NCBI RefSeq assembly: GCF_016863635.1
Contig: NZ_BOPG01000045.1
Coordinates: 1 to 64,000 of the forward strand
Direction of reading: 5' to 3'
DNA from: Virgisporangium aurantiacum
GTDB lineage: Bacteria > Actinomycetota > Actinomycetes > Mycobacteriales > Micromonosporaceae
DNA length: 64,000 nucleotides
This document shows positions 51,232-64,000 of this stretch, in pieces. Numbering within the stretch: the stretch's first letter is position 1; every line of letters starts with the position of its first letter. A program made the position numbers and the translations under genes. The notes under the pieces were generated by a model that was not told where the DNA came from, made no database searches, and saw only the letters and a list, made by a program, of their open reading frames with translations.

Positions 51232-52161
51232 ATGGTCACCGCTACCGAGCGCGCCAAGGTGTTGCCCGTGCCCCCGGCACACCGGTCCCGCAAACCCAAG
51301 GACGACACCCGCCTCGCGATCGCGTTCATCCTGCCCGCCCTGGTCGGCTTCCTCGTCTTCATGGTGTGGCCGACGCTGCGCGGCATCTACCTGAGCTTCA
51401 CGAAGTTCAACCTGTTGACCCCGCCGGAGTTCACCGGGCTCGACAACTACGTCCGCATGGTGCAGGACCCGGTGTTCTGGAACGCGTTGAAGGTGACGCT
51501 GTACTACGTCGTCATCAACATCGGCCTGCAGACCGCGCTGGCGCTCGTGATCGCGGTGATGATGCAGCGGCTGACGAAGCGCACCTGGCTGCGCGGCATC
51601 GTGCTCACGCCGTACCTTGTGTCGAACGTGGTGGCGGCGATGGTGTTCCTGTGGATCCTCGACTACCAGCTCGGCATCGGCAACAACGTCATCGCGGCGC
51701 TCGGCTTCGACCGGATCCCGTTCCTGTCCTCGGATACGTGGGTCATCCCGACGATCGCCGTCATCAACGTGTGGCGGCACGTCGGATACACCGCGCTGCT
51801 CATCTTCGCCGGCCTGCAGACGATTCCGGAGACCGTCTACGAGGCGGGCCGCATCGACGGCGCCAGCGAGGTGCGGATGTTCCGTAGCATCACGGTCCCG
51901 TTGCTGCGCCCCATTCTGGCGTTGGTGCTCATCATCACGGTGGTCGGGTCGTTCCAGGTGTTCGACACCGTCGCGATCGCCACGCGCGGCGGGCCGGTCG
52001 ACTCGTCGCGGGTGCTGCAGTACTACATCTACGACGTCGCGTTCGGGCGCTTCCAGTTCGGCTACGCCTCGGCGATGTCGGTGGCGCTGCTGCTCGTGCT
52101 CGTCGTCATCACGTTCGTCCAGTACCGGGTCGCCCGGGCCGACACGTCCGATCTGGACTGA
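51232..52161 (+). CDS. Sugar ABC transporter permease (MalF-type)
   Basis: A 309-aa six-helix permease. The basic N-terminus leads to IAFILPALVGFLVFMVWPTL; the EAA loop is TVYEAGRIDGASEVRMFRSI; the C-terminal segment is VAIATRGGPVDSSRVLQYYI. ATG 51232 has an AGGGGG ribosome binding site 14-9 nt upstream. It is the first gene of an importer controlled by the divergent ROK protein. The partner permease follows after 9 nt. No ATPase gene is included. Confidence 0.92.
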   Translation: MVTATERAKVLPVPPAHRSRKPKDDTRLAIAFILPALVGFLVFMVWPTLRGIYLSFTKFNLLTPPEFTGLDNYVRMVQDPVFWNALKVTLYYVVINIGLQTALALVIAVMMQRLTKRTWLRGIVLTPYLVSNVVAAMVFLWILDYQLGIGNNVIAALGFDRIPFLSSDTWVIPTIAVINVWRHVGYTALLIFAGLQTIPETVYEAGRIDGASEVRMFRSITVPLLRPILALVLIITVVGSFQVFDTVAIATRGGPVDSSRVLQYYIYDVAFGRFQFGYASAMSVALLLVLVVITFVQYRVARADTSDLD

Positions 52162-52170
52162 GGAGGCGAC

Positions 52171-53049
52171 ATGAAGAACCTCAATATCGGACGCGCGTTG
52201 GCGTGGGCCTTCATGATCGCCGTGATCCTCGCGAGCCTGTTCCCGTTCTACTGGGTGCTGCGCACCGCGTTGTCGAGCAACAACGCAATCTACGCCAACT
52301 CCGACAGCCTCCTGCCCGTGCAGCCCTCGATGGGTGGATTCGAGCGGGTGTTCGGCGTGCAGACCGGGCAGGAGGCGATCGACGCCGGCGGCGCCGGACA
52401 GCCCATCAACTTCTGGCGTTACCTGTTCAATTCCATCATCGTCTCTACGCTCATCACCGTCGGGCAGGTGTTCTTTTCGGCCATGGCGGCGTACGCGTTC
52501 GCGCGGCTGAAGTGGCGGCACCGCGAGACGGTGTTCCGGTTCTTCCTCGCCGGCCTGATGATCCCGGCGATCTTCACGCTGCTGCCGAACTTCGTGCTCA
52601 TCAAGCAACTCGGGCTCATCGACTCGCTGCTGGGCATCGCGTTGCCGACCATGCTCATGACACCGTTCGCCGTCTTCTTCCTCCGGCAGTTCTTCCTCGG
52701 TATCTCGCGCGAGGTCGAGGAGGCGGCGCTCGTCGACGGCTCGTCGAAGGTGCGGGTCTTCTTCACGCTCATCGTGCCGATGTCGTCGGCACCGCTGGCG
52801 ACCCTGGCGATCCTCACCTACATCACCTCCTGGAACGACTACTTCTGGCCGCTGATGGTCAGCTACACCGACAGCTCGCGGGTGCTCACCGTGGCGCTGG
52901 GCGTCTTCAAGTCGCAGACCCCGCAGACCGGGCCCGACTGGGCCGGGCTGATGGCCGCCACGCTCGTCGCCGCGCTGCCGATGCTGGTGCTGTTCATGGC
53001 GTTCGCCAGACGGATCGTCAACTCCATCGGCTTCAGCGGGATCAAGTGA
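52171..53049 (+). CDS. Sugar ABC transporter permease (MalG-type)
   Basis: A 292-aa permease with six helices. The EAA loop is REVEEAALVDGSSKVRVFFT, and ILTYITSWNDYFWPLMVSYT carries the W-N-D-x-x-x-P-L block. The N-terminal periplasmic loop (residues 35-80) is long and includes GVQTGQEAIDAGGAGQPINF. A GGAGG-type ribosome binding site (gaggaggc) precedes the ATG. It acts with the preceding permease; the binding lipoprotein gene starts 12 nt after the stop. Confidence 0.92.
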   Translation: MKNLNIGRALAWAFMIAVILASLFPFYWVLRTALSSNNAIYANSDSLLPVQPSMGGFERVFGVQTGQEAIDAGGAGQPINFWRYLFNSIIVSTLITVGQVFFSAMAAYAFARLKWRHRETVFRFFLAGLMIPAIFTLLPNFVLIKQLGLIDSLLGIALPTMLMTPFAVFFLRQFFLGISREVEEAALVDGSSKVRVFFTLIVPMSSAPLATLAILTYITSWNDYFWPLMVSYTDSSRVLTVALGVFKSQTPQTGPDWAGLMAATLVAALPMLVLFMAFARRIVNSIGFSGIK

Positions 53050-53061
53050 GGGGCGGCGGGC

Positions 53062-59037
<5,976 letters not shown>

Positions 59038-59041
<4 letters not shown>

Positions 59042-59988
59042 CGGCAGAACGGCTTGCGACCCATGGCGGACTCGATGCCGCCGAGCACGTGCCGCGTGAA
59101 GTGGTCGTCGCCGGGCATCGGGGCGTCGGTCCAGGCTTCGACCGCGTGGCCGAGCGTGGTGACCCACGCGCGTCCGCCGTCGTAGTACTGGCACCACGAC
59201 ACGGGGTGGTTGCGCCCGTGGCCCGGGTGGCCGCTGCCGCCCCGCACGCCGCCGGGAAGCGTCGACTCGTCGACGGTGGCGAGAACGCGGACGCGGCTGG
59301 GGAACGGAACGAGGTTGTACCACTCGTCGGCGAAGTCCCAGCGGGCCGGCAGGCCGGCGGTGGACGCGTCGCGGCGGCTCTGGGTGACGACGGTGCCCGG
59401 CTGGTTGCGCCCGTGGTCGTAGTAGTTGGCGCCGCCCAGCAGGCCCTCGTACCACTCCCAGTTGTACTCGGTGCCGAACGCGTTGTGGATGCCGACGAAG
59501 CCGCCACCGCCGCGGATGTACTGGCGCAACGCGGTCTGCGCCGGGTCGTCGAGGGTGTCGCGGGTGGTGCTCATGAAGATGACGGCGTTGTAGCGGAACA
59601 GCCGCGCCGGCGAGTTCAGCTGGGTGACGTCCTCGGTCCAGTCGACGGCGAAACCGTTCTGCTGCCCCAGTTTCACGAGCGCGTTCTGCGCCGCGTTCTC
59701 GGGTGCCAGCGGCGGGTTGAGGCCGGGTGGCAGCGCCGGTCCGAGGTGGGCGTGGCGCGGGCCGGCGGTGCGGCTGTAGACGAGCACGCGGTAGCCGTTG
59801 GTGGCGGGATCGAAGTTGCCCCAGTCGTGGTAGCACTCCGGGTCGGTGCCGCGGCAGACGCCGTAGTCGGGCGTGCCGAGGTTCTGTGCCCCGCTGTCCT
59901 TCGGCCGGTCGGCGGAGCTGGGTACCGATGTCGCGAGCACGATGAGCGCGGCACCGAGCGCCGCGTGCAGGAAGAGGTTGCGTTTCAA
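59038..59988 (-). CDS. Secreted ThuA-like protein
   Basis: A 316-aa protein with a Sec signal (FLHAALGAALIVLATSVPSS). The ThuA glutamine-amidotransferase-like core shows RVLVYSRTAGPRHAHL, RYNAVIFMSTTRDTLDDPAQ, GGGGFVGIHNAFGTEYNWEW and RGGSGHPGHGRNHPVSWCQY. Family members occur in sugar or polyol catabolic clusters (ThuA/ThuB convert disaccharides to 3-keto forms), but the class is usually of unknown activity. The TTG start at 59988 has AGGAG upstream and overlaps the stop of the dehydratase gene by 4 nt; it also ends by overlapping the hydrolase start. Export means it acts outside the cytoplasm, unlike the dehydratase. Confidence 0.83.
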
Positions 59989-62684
59989 CGGAACTCCTGA
60001 CTGAGGTAGTCGCGGGTGGCGGTGATGGACAGGCGGGCGTGCTCCTTGCCGCCGACCTGGGCGACGAGGGTGGCGCGCGGGATCTCCAGCGCGTAGGGCA
60101 GCCCGGGCGGCAGCGCGTCGAGGATGCCGGGCACGTCGATGCCGCCCTCGCCGGGGAACAGGCGCTCGAACCGCGCGGTGTGGATGAGACCGTCGGTGGT
60201 GACCGGCACGCCGGGCGGCGCGTCGCAGACGTGGACGAAGTGGAACCACTCCGCCGGCAGCTGCCGCAGGTCGGCGAGGCTCGACCCGGACCGGGCGAAG
60301 TGCAGCAGGTCGACGAGGATTCCGGCGTTGGGTGGCTGGCCGGCGCCGCGCAGCACGCGGACCGCGGCGCCGAGGTCGGGTGTCTCGGTCCAGGACGGGA
60401 ACTCGAGGTCGATGGTCAGCCCGAGCGGGCGGGCCATCTCGCACAGCTGGGCGAACCGGTCGGTCTTGCGCGACCGGTCCGGGTCGGGAAGCTGGGTGAT
60501 GACGTGGCGCGCGCCGAGTTCGGCGCCGGTGTCGAGGATCCGTTGGAAGTCGCGGGGGTCGTCCTGCGGGCTCATCCGCGCCAGTTCGATGTCGAGGACC
60601 TCGATGCCGGTCGCGGCGAGCCGCACCTTCGTGGTGCGCAGCAGCTGCGGGTCCGTCGCCAGTGGATAGTGCGGCTCCTGCGGGGTCACCCGGGTCAGTC
60701 GCAGGCCCACGTACCGGTAGCCGGCGTCGGCGGCCGCGTCGATCAGTTCCGGCGGCGAGAGGCTCAGCGCCGTCAGGTGGGCCAGGGAGTAGTCGTGTTT
60801 CTGGGGCGTGGTCGCGTCGCGGCCGGAGCGCAGGGAGAGCAGCCGGCGTTCCCGGTGCGCGGCCATGCGGACCGGGACGCTCGCCGGATCGCCGTAGCCG
60901 GCGTAGCCGCCGATGCGCTGCACCACCGCGAAGAACACGCGTGACCCGAGCATCTCGGTGTAGAAGTGCAGGTACTCGCCGTGTTCGTCGCGGTCGTAGA
61001 GGATCGAGTGCTTGCGCAGCGCCGACAGCAGGTCCGGCGGCAGTTCGTAGCGGGCGTCGAGGTCGTCGTAGTAGTTGTCGGGGATCTTCAGCACGGGCGC
61101 GCCCAGCGCGTGCATCGCCTCGGCACCGGCGATCGCGTCGTCGGAGCCGAACGCGACGTACTGCGGGTCGGGGATCGTCGGGGCCCAGTCGCCGCGCCGC
61201 AGCGGCGCGGTGTTGAGCGCGATCCTGACCCGGCGGGTCGGGTCGGTGGCGGCCCGGCTGCGGATGAGCCCGAACGGCGCGGCGATCTCGGTGGTTCCGG
61301 CGGCGTGCAGGCCGAGGACGGCGCGGTAGAACAGCGTGGTCTCGTCGAAGTCGTCGAGCGGGTCGGTCAGCAGGACGTGGTCGGTGCCGGTGATCCGGCC
61401 GCCACCCGCGGCCGGCGTGCCGGTCGGCACGAAGTCCGTCAGCCAGGCGTCGGTTCCGACGAGGAAGACCGCGCGCCCGTCGGGCGCCGCGACCGACATC
61501 AGCTCGGCCTCCTCGGGTTGGTGCAGCCGGGGCAGCACCGGTGCGAGCAGCCGCTCCGCCCGGCGGGTGGACCCGAGCGGGTCGGTGCTCTCCACCGCGA
61601 GCGCGCAGATCGTCGCCGTGCCGGGCGCGACGGTGCGCTGCGCGGCGAAGTTCAGCAGGATCCGGGCCGATCCCTGCTCCCACAGCTGGACCGGCTTCGA
61701 CCGGTGCTGGCCGGTGTGGGCGAAGCCGAGCGCGGTGAGGGTGCGCGCGACGCGGGGACCGGAGACGTCGTCGACGGCGAGTTCGGTGAACGCGTGCCCG
61801 GTGAGCCCGGCCGCGGGCGGCAGGTCGCCGGACCGCAGACGATCGTCCGCCGCCGCCACGGACTCCTGGAGGGTGAGCAATGAGCGCATGCCGTCGATCG
61901 CGGCGTGGCGCGGATCCGCCTGCCGGTAGACGTCGTTGAAGACCTCCAGCGACAGCGGACCGTCGTAGCCGGTGCCGAGCACCGCGGCGGTGAACGCGGT
62001 GAGGTCGAAGGAGCCGAGACCGGGGAACTGCCGGTGGTGCAGGCTCCACTCGGCGGGGTCCATGGTCAGCCGCGGGGCGTCGGCCAGCTGCAGGTGGAAC
62101 ACCTTCGACCCCGGGATGACGCGGATGCCGGCGAGGTCGTCGGTCAGCGACAGGACGTGGAAGCTGTCCAGGCACAGCCCGAGCGCCGGATGGTCGGCCC
62201 GGCGCACGATCCGCCAGGCGTGCCGGTAGCTGTTGACGTGCCGCCCCCACGCCAGTGCCTCGTACGCGATCCGGATGCCCCGCCGTTCGGCCCGCGAGGC
62301 GAGCGTGTGCAGGTGTTCGGCGGCCAGGTCGTCGTCGTCCACCGCCTCGGCCGCGACCGTCGAGGAGACCAGCAGCGTCGTGGCGCCGAGCTGTTCGAGG
62401 ACGTCGAAGGTCCGCTCGGCCCGGCGGAGGTTCGCCGCGAACAGGTCGGGCGGTACCGCCTCGAAGTCACGGAACGGCTGATAGAGGTCGATGGACAGGC
62501 CGCGCCGCGCGCACTCCTGGCGGATCCGAGCGGGTGACCACGCGGAGGAGACGAGGTCGCGGTCGAAGAGCTCGATCCCGTGGAACCGGGCGGCGGCGGC
62601 CGCGGCCAGCTTGTCGTCGAGGGCGCCCGACAGGCAGCCGGTCGCGATCGTGAGGCGGTAGCCCGGTGACGGCGTGGTGGGCAT
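59985..62684 (-). CDS. Three-domain 3-dehydroshikimate dehydratase (QsuB-like plus extra TIM barrel)
   Basis: An 899-aa protein. Residues 1-275 match the QsuB/QuiC1 dehydratase domain: LTIATGCLSGALDDKLA, DLYQPFRDFEAVPPDLF and IAYEALAWGRHVNSYRHAW. Likely metal ligands are Glu142, Asp173, Gln199 and Glu247. The enzyme converts 3-dehydroshikimate to protocatechuate. Residues 300-625 form the HPPD-like (VOC) part, with TGTDHVLL and EYLHFYTEMLGSRVFFAVVQ. The family's third metal ligand, the Glu of FFE, is Ala here (FFA). Residues 635-899 form an additional AP-endonuclease-2/sugar isomerase barrel (VLDIELARMSPQDD, WFHFVHVCDAPPG, YALEIPRATLVAQV), absent from normal QsuB (about 620 aa). A GGAGG ribosome binding site precedes ATG 62684. 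Confidence 0.88.
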   Translation of the reverse strand: MPTTPSPGYRLTIATGCLSGALDDKLAAAAAARFHGIELFDRDLVSSAWSPARIRQECARRGLSIDLYQPFRDFEAVPPDLFAANLRRAERTFDVLEQLGATTLLVSSTVAAEAVDDDDLAAEHLHTLASRAERRGIRIAYEALAWGRHVNSYRHAWRIVRRADHPALGLCLDSFHVLSLTDDLAGIRVIPGSKVFHLQLADAPRLTMDPAEWSLHHRQFPGLGSFDLTAFTAAVLGTGYDGPLSLEVFNDVYRQADPRHAAIDGMRSLLTLQESVAAADDRLRSGDLPPAAGLTGHAFTELAVDDVSGPRVARTLTALGFAHTGQHRSKPVQLWEQGSARILLNFAAQRTVAPGTATICALAVESTDPLGSTRRAERLLAPVLPRLHQPEEAELMSVAAPDGRAVFLVGTDAWLTDFVPTGTPAAGGGRITGTDHVLLTDPLDDFDETTLFYRAVLGLHAAGTTEIAAPFGLIRSRAATDPTRRVRIALNTAPLRRGDWAPTIPDPQYVAFGSDDAIAGAEAMHALGAPVLKIPDNYYDDLDARYELPPDLLSALRKHSILYDRDEHGEYLHFYTEMLGSRVFFAVVQRIGGYAGYGDPASVPVRMAAHRERRLLSLRSGRDATTPQKHDYSLAHLTALSLSPPELIDAAADAGYRYVGLRLTRVTPQEPHYPLATDPQLLRTTKVRLAATGIEVLDIELARMSPQDDPRDFQRILDTGAELGARHVITQLPDPDRSRKTDRFAQLCEMARPLGLTIDLEFPSWTETPDLGAAVRVLRGAGQPPNAGILVDLLHFARSGSSLADLRQLPAEWFHFVHVCDAPPGVPVTTDGLIHTARFERLFPGEGGIDVPGILDALPPGLPYALEIPRATLVAQVGGKEHARLSITATRDYLSQEFR

Positions 62685-62837
62685 GTGACCACCTCCAGGT
62701 CCATCTAGCGGACCTTCTGTGTCGAATCAGTGCGGCTGAATATAGCGATAGGTTCCTGCCACTAGCAATAGAACACAAGCTCGGCCTAGTGTGACCGTCT
62801 AGTGAACCTATTGATCCGTCTAGTGGGACTCCAGGTG
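62685..62837. promoter_or_regulatory. Divergent control region with CTAGYG repeats
   Basis: Between the dehydratase and PQQ dehydrogenase genes, CTAGTG occurs at 62786-62791, 62799-62804 and 62820-62825. CTAGCG lies at 62705-62710 and CACTAG (opposite strand) at 62760-62765. GATAGGTTC (62747-62755) and GAACCTAT (62804-62811) add an inverted pair. This density of a hexamer in 153 bp suggests several copies of a regulator half-site controlling both directions. Confidence 0.55.
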
Positions 62838-64000
62838 ATGCAGATGGTGCAGATCGACCGCCGACACGTCCTCAAAGGCGTCGCCGCGGCAGCGGCCGCG
62901 ACGGCCGTCGGTCAGTCCGTATCGGGCCCGGCCGACGCCGGCCACAAACCTCCGACAGCGGCCGACCTGGCCCGCTTCGACACCCCCGGCGACCGTGACT
63001 TCCCGAAGGTCGGCGGCAACCTCGGCAACCAGAACTACAGCTCGCTGCGCCGCATCGACCGCGGCAACGTCCGGCACCTCCGTGGCGCCTGGCTGAACCG
63101 CATCGAGGGCGGCATCACCGAAGGCAACAACGAGAGCACCGCGGTCGTGGTCGACGGCGTCATCTACATCGAGTCCGCCTTCGGCAACGTGATCGCCGTC
63201 GACGGCGTCACCGGGCAGACGAAGTGGCGCTACCAACAGACGCGCGGGACGCTGGTGCGTCGCGGCGTGGCGGTCGGCGACGGCAAGGTGTTCACCAAGT
63301 CCAACGAGAACTACGTGATCGCGCTCGACCGCGCCACCGGTCAGGTCGTGTGGGAGCGTCAGGTCGAGGGCTTCGGCAACATCGAGAAGGTCGCCGTCGT
63401 CTACTGCGACGGCATGTTGTTCTGCGGCACCAACGACGGCCCGCGCGGCGCGGCGGTCGCGTTCGACGCGGGCACCGGCGACGTGAAGTGGCACTTCTGG
63501 GGCACCCCCGGCCCCGGCGAACTCGGCCACGACACCTGGGAGGGCGAGTCGTGGACGGAGGGCGGCGCCACGCCGTGGATCCACCCGGCCGTCGACCCCG
63601 AACTCGGGCTCACCTACTGGACGTTCGGCAACGCGCGCGGCTTCAACTCCTCGCAGGACGGCTCGCAACGAGGCGGGCAGAACCTGTTCGCCAACTCGCT
63701 GGTGGCCCTCGACCTGCGCACCGGCGCCTACAAATGGCACTTCCAGTCCATCCACCACGACATCTGGGACATGGACAACGTGATGGCGCCCGTCCTCGCC
63801 GACGTGCGCATCCGCGGCCGCAACCGCAAGGTGGTGGTCTACGGCAGCAAGTCCGGGATGTTCTTCGTCCTCGACCGCGTCGACGGGTCGGCGCCGCTCG
63901 GCATCGTCGAGCGCCCGGTGCCGCAGGAGCCACGACAGAAGACCTGGCCGACCCAGCCGTTCCCGGTGCAGGGTGGCTGGACCGAGCAGCGCCCCGTCGA
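62838..64000 (+). CDS. Tat-exported PQQ-dependent dehydrogenase, 3' end outside window
   Basis: The first 387 residues of a quinoprotein. The N-terminus has a twin-arginine signal, IDRRHVLKGVAAAAAATAV. The beta-propeller repeats are visible as GNVIAVDGVTGQTKWRY, NYVIALDRATGQVVWERQ, AAVAFDAGTGDVKWHFW and SLVALDLRTGAYKWHF. HHDIWDMDNVMAPVL and GMFFVLDRVDGSAPLGIVER are typical of PQQ alcohol, glucose and quinate dehydrogenases. It would oxidise its substrate outside the cytoplasm. Starts possible are GTG 62835, ATG 62838 and ATG 62844. No haem motif occurs in the visible part. The divergent dehydratase suggests quinate or shikimate as substrate. Confidence 0.85.
   Translation, partial: MQMVQIDRRHVLKGVAAAAAATAVGQSVSGPADAGHKPPTAADLARFDTPGDRDFPKVGGNLGNQNYSSLRRIDRGNVRHLRGAWLNRIEGGITEGNNESTAVVVDGVIYIESAFGNVIAVDGVTGQTKWRYQQTRGTLVRRGVAVGDGKVFTKSNENYVIALDRATGQVVWERQVEGFGNIEKVAVVYCDGMLFCGTNDGPRGAAVAFDAGTGDVKWHFWGTPGPGELGHDTWEGESWTEGGATPWIHPAVDPELGLTYWTFGNARGFNSSQDGSQRGGQNLFANSLVALDLRTGAYKWHFQSIHHDIWDMDNVMAPVLADVRIRGRNRKVVVYGSKSGMFFVLDRVDGSAPLGIVERPVPQEPRQKTWPTQPFPVQGGWTEQRPV

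Overview
The window is very GC-rich with strong GC preference at third codon positions, frequent GTG/TTG starts, Tat and lipobox exports, ABC sugar importers without their own ATPase, and at least ten genes whose start codon lies 6-8 nt after a TANNNT -10 box (leaderless transcripts). This points to a filamentous actinomycete, most likely of the Micromonosporaceae type. The family-level placement is inference; no rRNA or tRNA gene is present to confirm it. No insertion sequence, prophage, CRISPR array or replication origin was seen.

Layout. 1-2077: end of a Lys-rich polymorphic toxin with a Hint domain, then a candidate immunity gene. 2074-7771: NRDE protein, FAD monooxygenase with divergent MarR regulator, methyltransferase, GH3 hexosaminidase, Ser/Thr kinase. 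7831-15931: two MFS exporters, a secreted alpha-helical protein, GrpB-fold protein, cupin, RidA with the wreck of a 2Fe-2S subunit gene beside it, a membrane protein of unknown role, and a secreted PLD-like protein. 16036-26749: spermidine-synthase-like protein, release factor 3, flavin oxidoreductase, GGDEF-EAL protein, STAS protein, trehalose-6-phosphate synthase, fatty acid desaturase, an OB-like small protein, a PucR regulator coupled to a small P-loop kinase.

26803-32070 is a tightly packed five-gene operon (phosphodiester glycosidase, GT2-GtrA glycosyltransferase, DUF4956 membrane protein, VTC-domain protein, Cthe_2159-like beta-helix lipoprotein) that looks like a cell-surface polymer pathway. 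The VTC gene carries a 12-bp tandem repeat. 32089-34400 holds a double TerD protein, a structured RNA leader before a 57-aa protein, and a stand-alone receiver. 34451-41772 is a rhamnoside uptake and hydrolysis unit: LacI repressor, three ABC components, GH78 rhamnosidase, with AACGTT-centred operators located just downstream of a leaderless start. 42078-45381 is an overlapping cassette of a flippase-like protein, a PAP2 domain with lost catalytic residues fused to a kinase-like domain, and a lipoprotein.

45410-49793: secreted TAP-type hydrolase, NarL-type two-component pair, small membrane protein. 50012-54426: ROK repressor and a second sugar ABC importer with a perfect 10-bp inverted repeat over the promoter. 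54488-57359: MmyB-type regulator and two aldo/keto reductases. 57356-64000: on the minus strand, a translationally coupled operon of a three-domain QsuB-like 3-dehydroshikimate dehydratase, a ThuA-like protein and a secreted alpha/beta hydrolase. Divergent to it is a Tat-exported PQQ dehydrogenase that runs off the window. Together these suggest periplasmic oxidation of a cyclic polyol or hydroaromatic acid, such as quinate or shikimate, followed by intracellular conversion to protocatechuate. The intergenic region between them holds five CTAGYG-type repeats.
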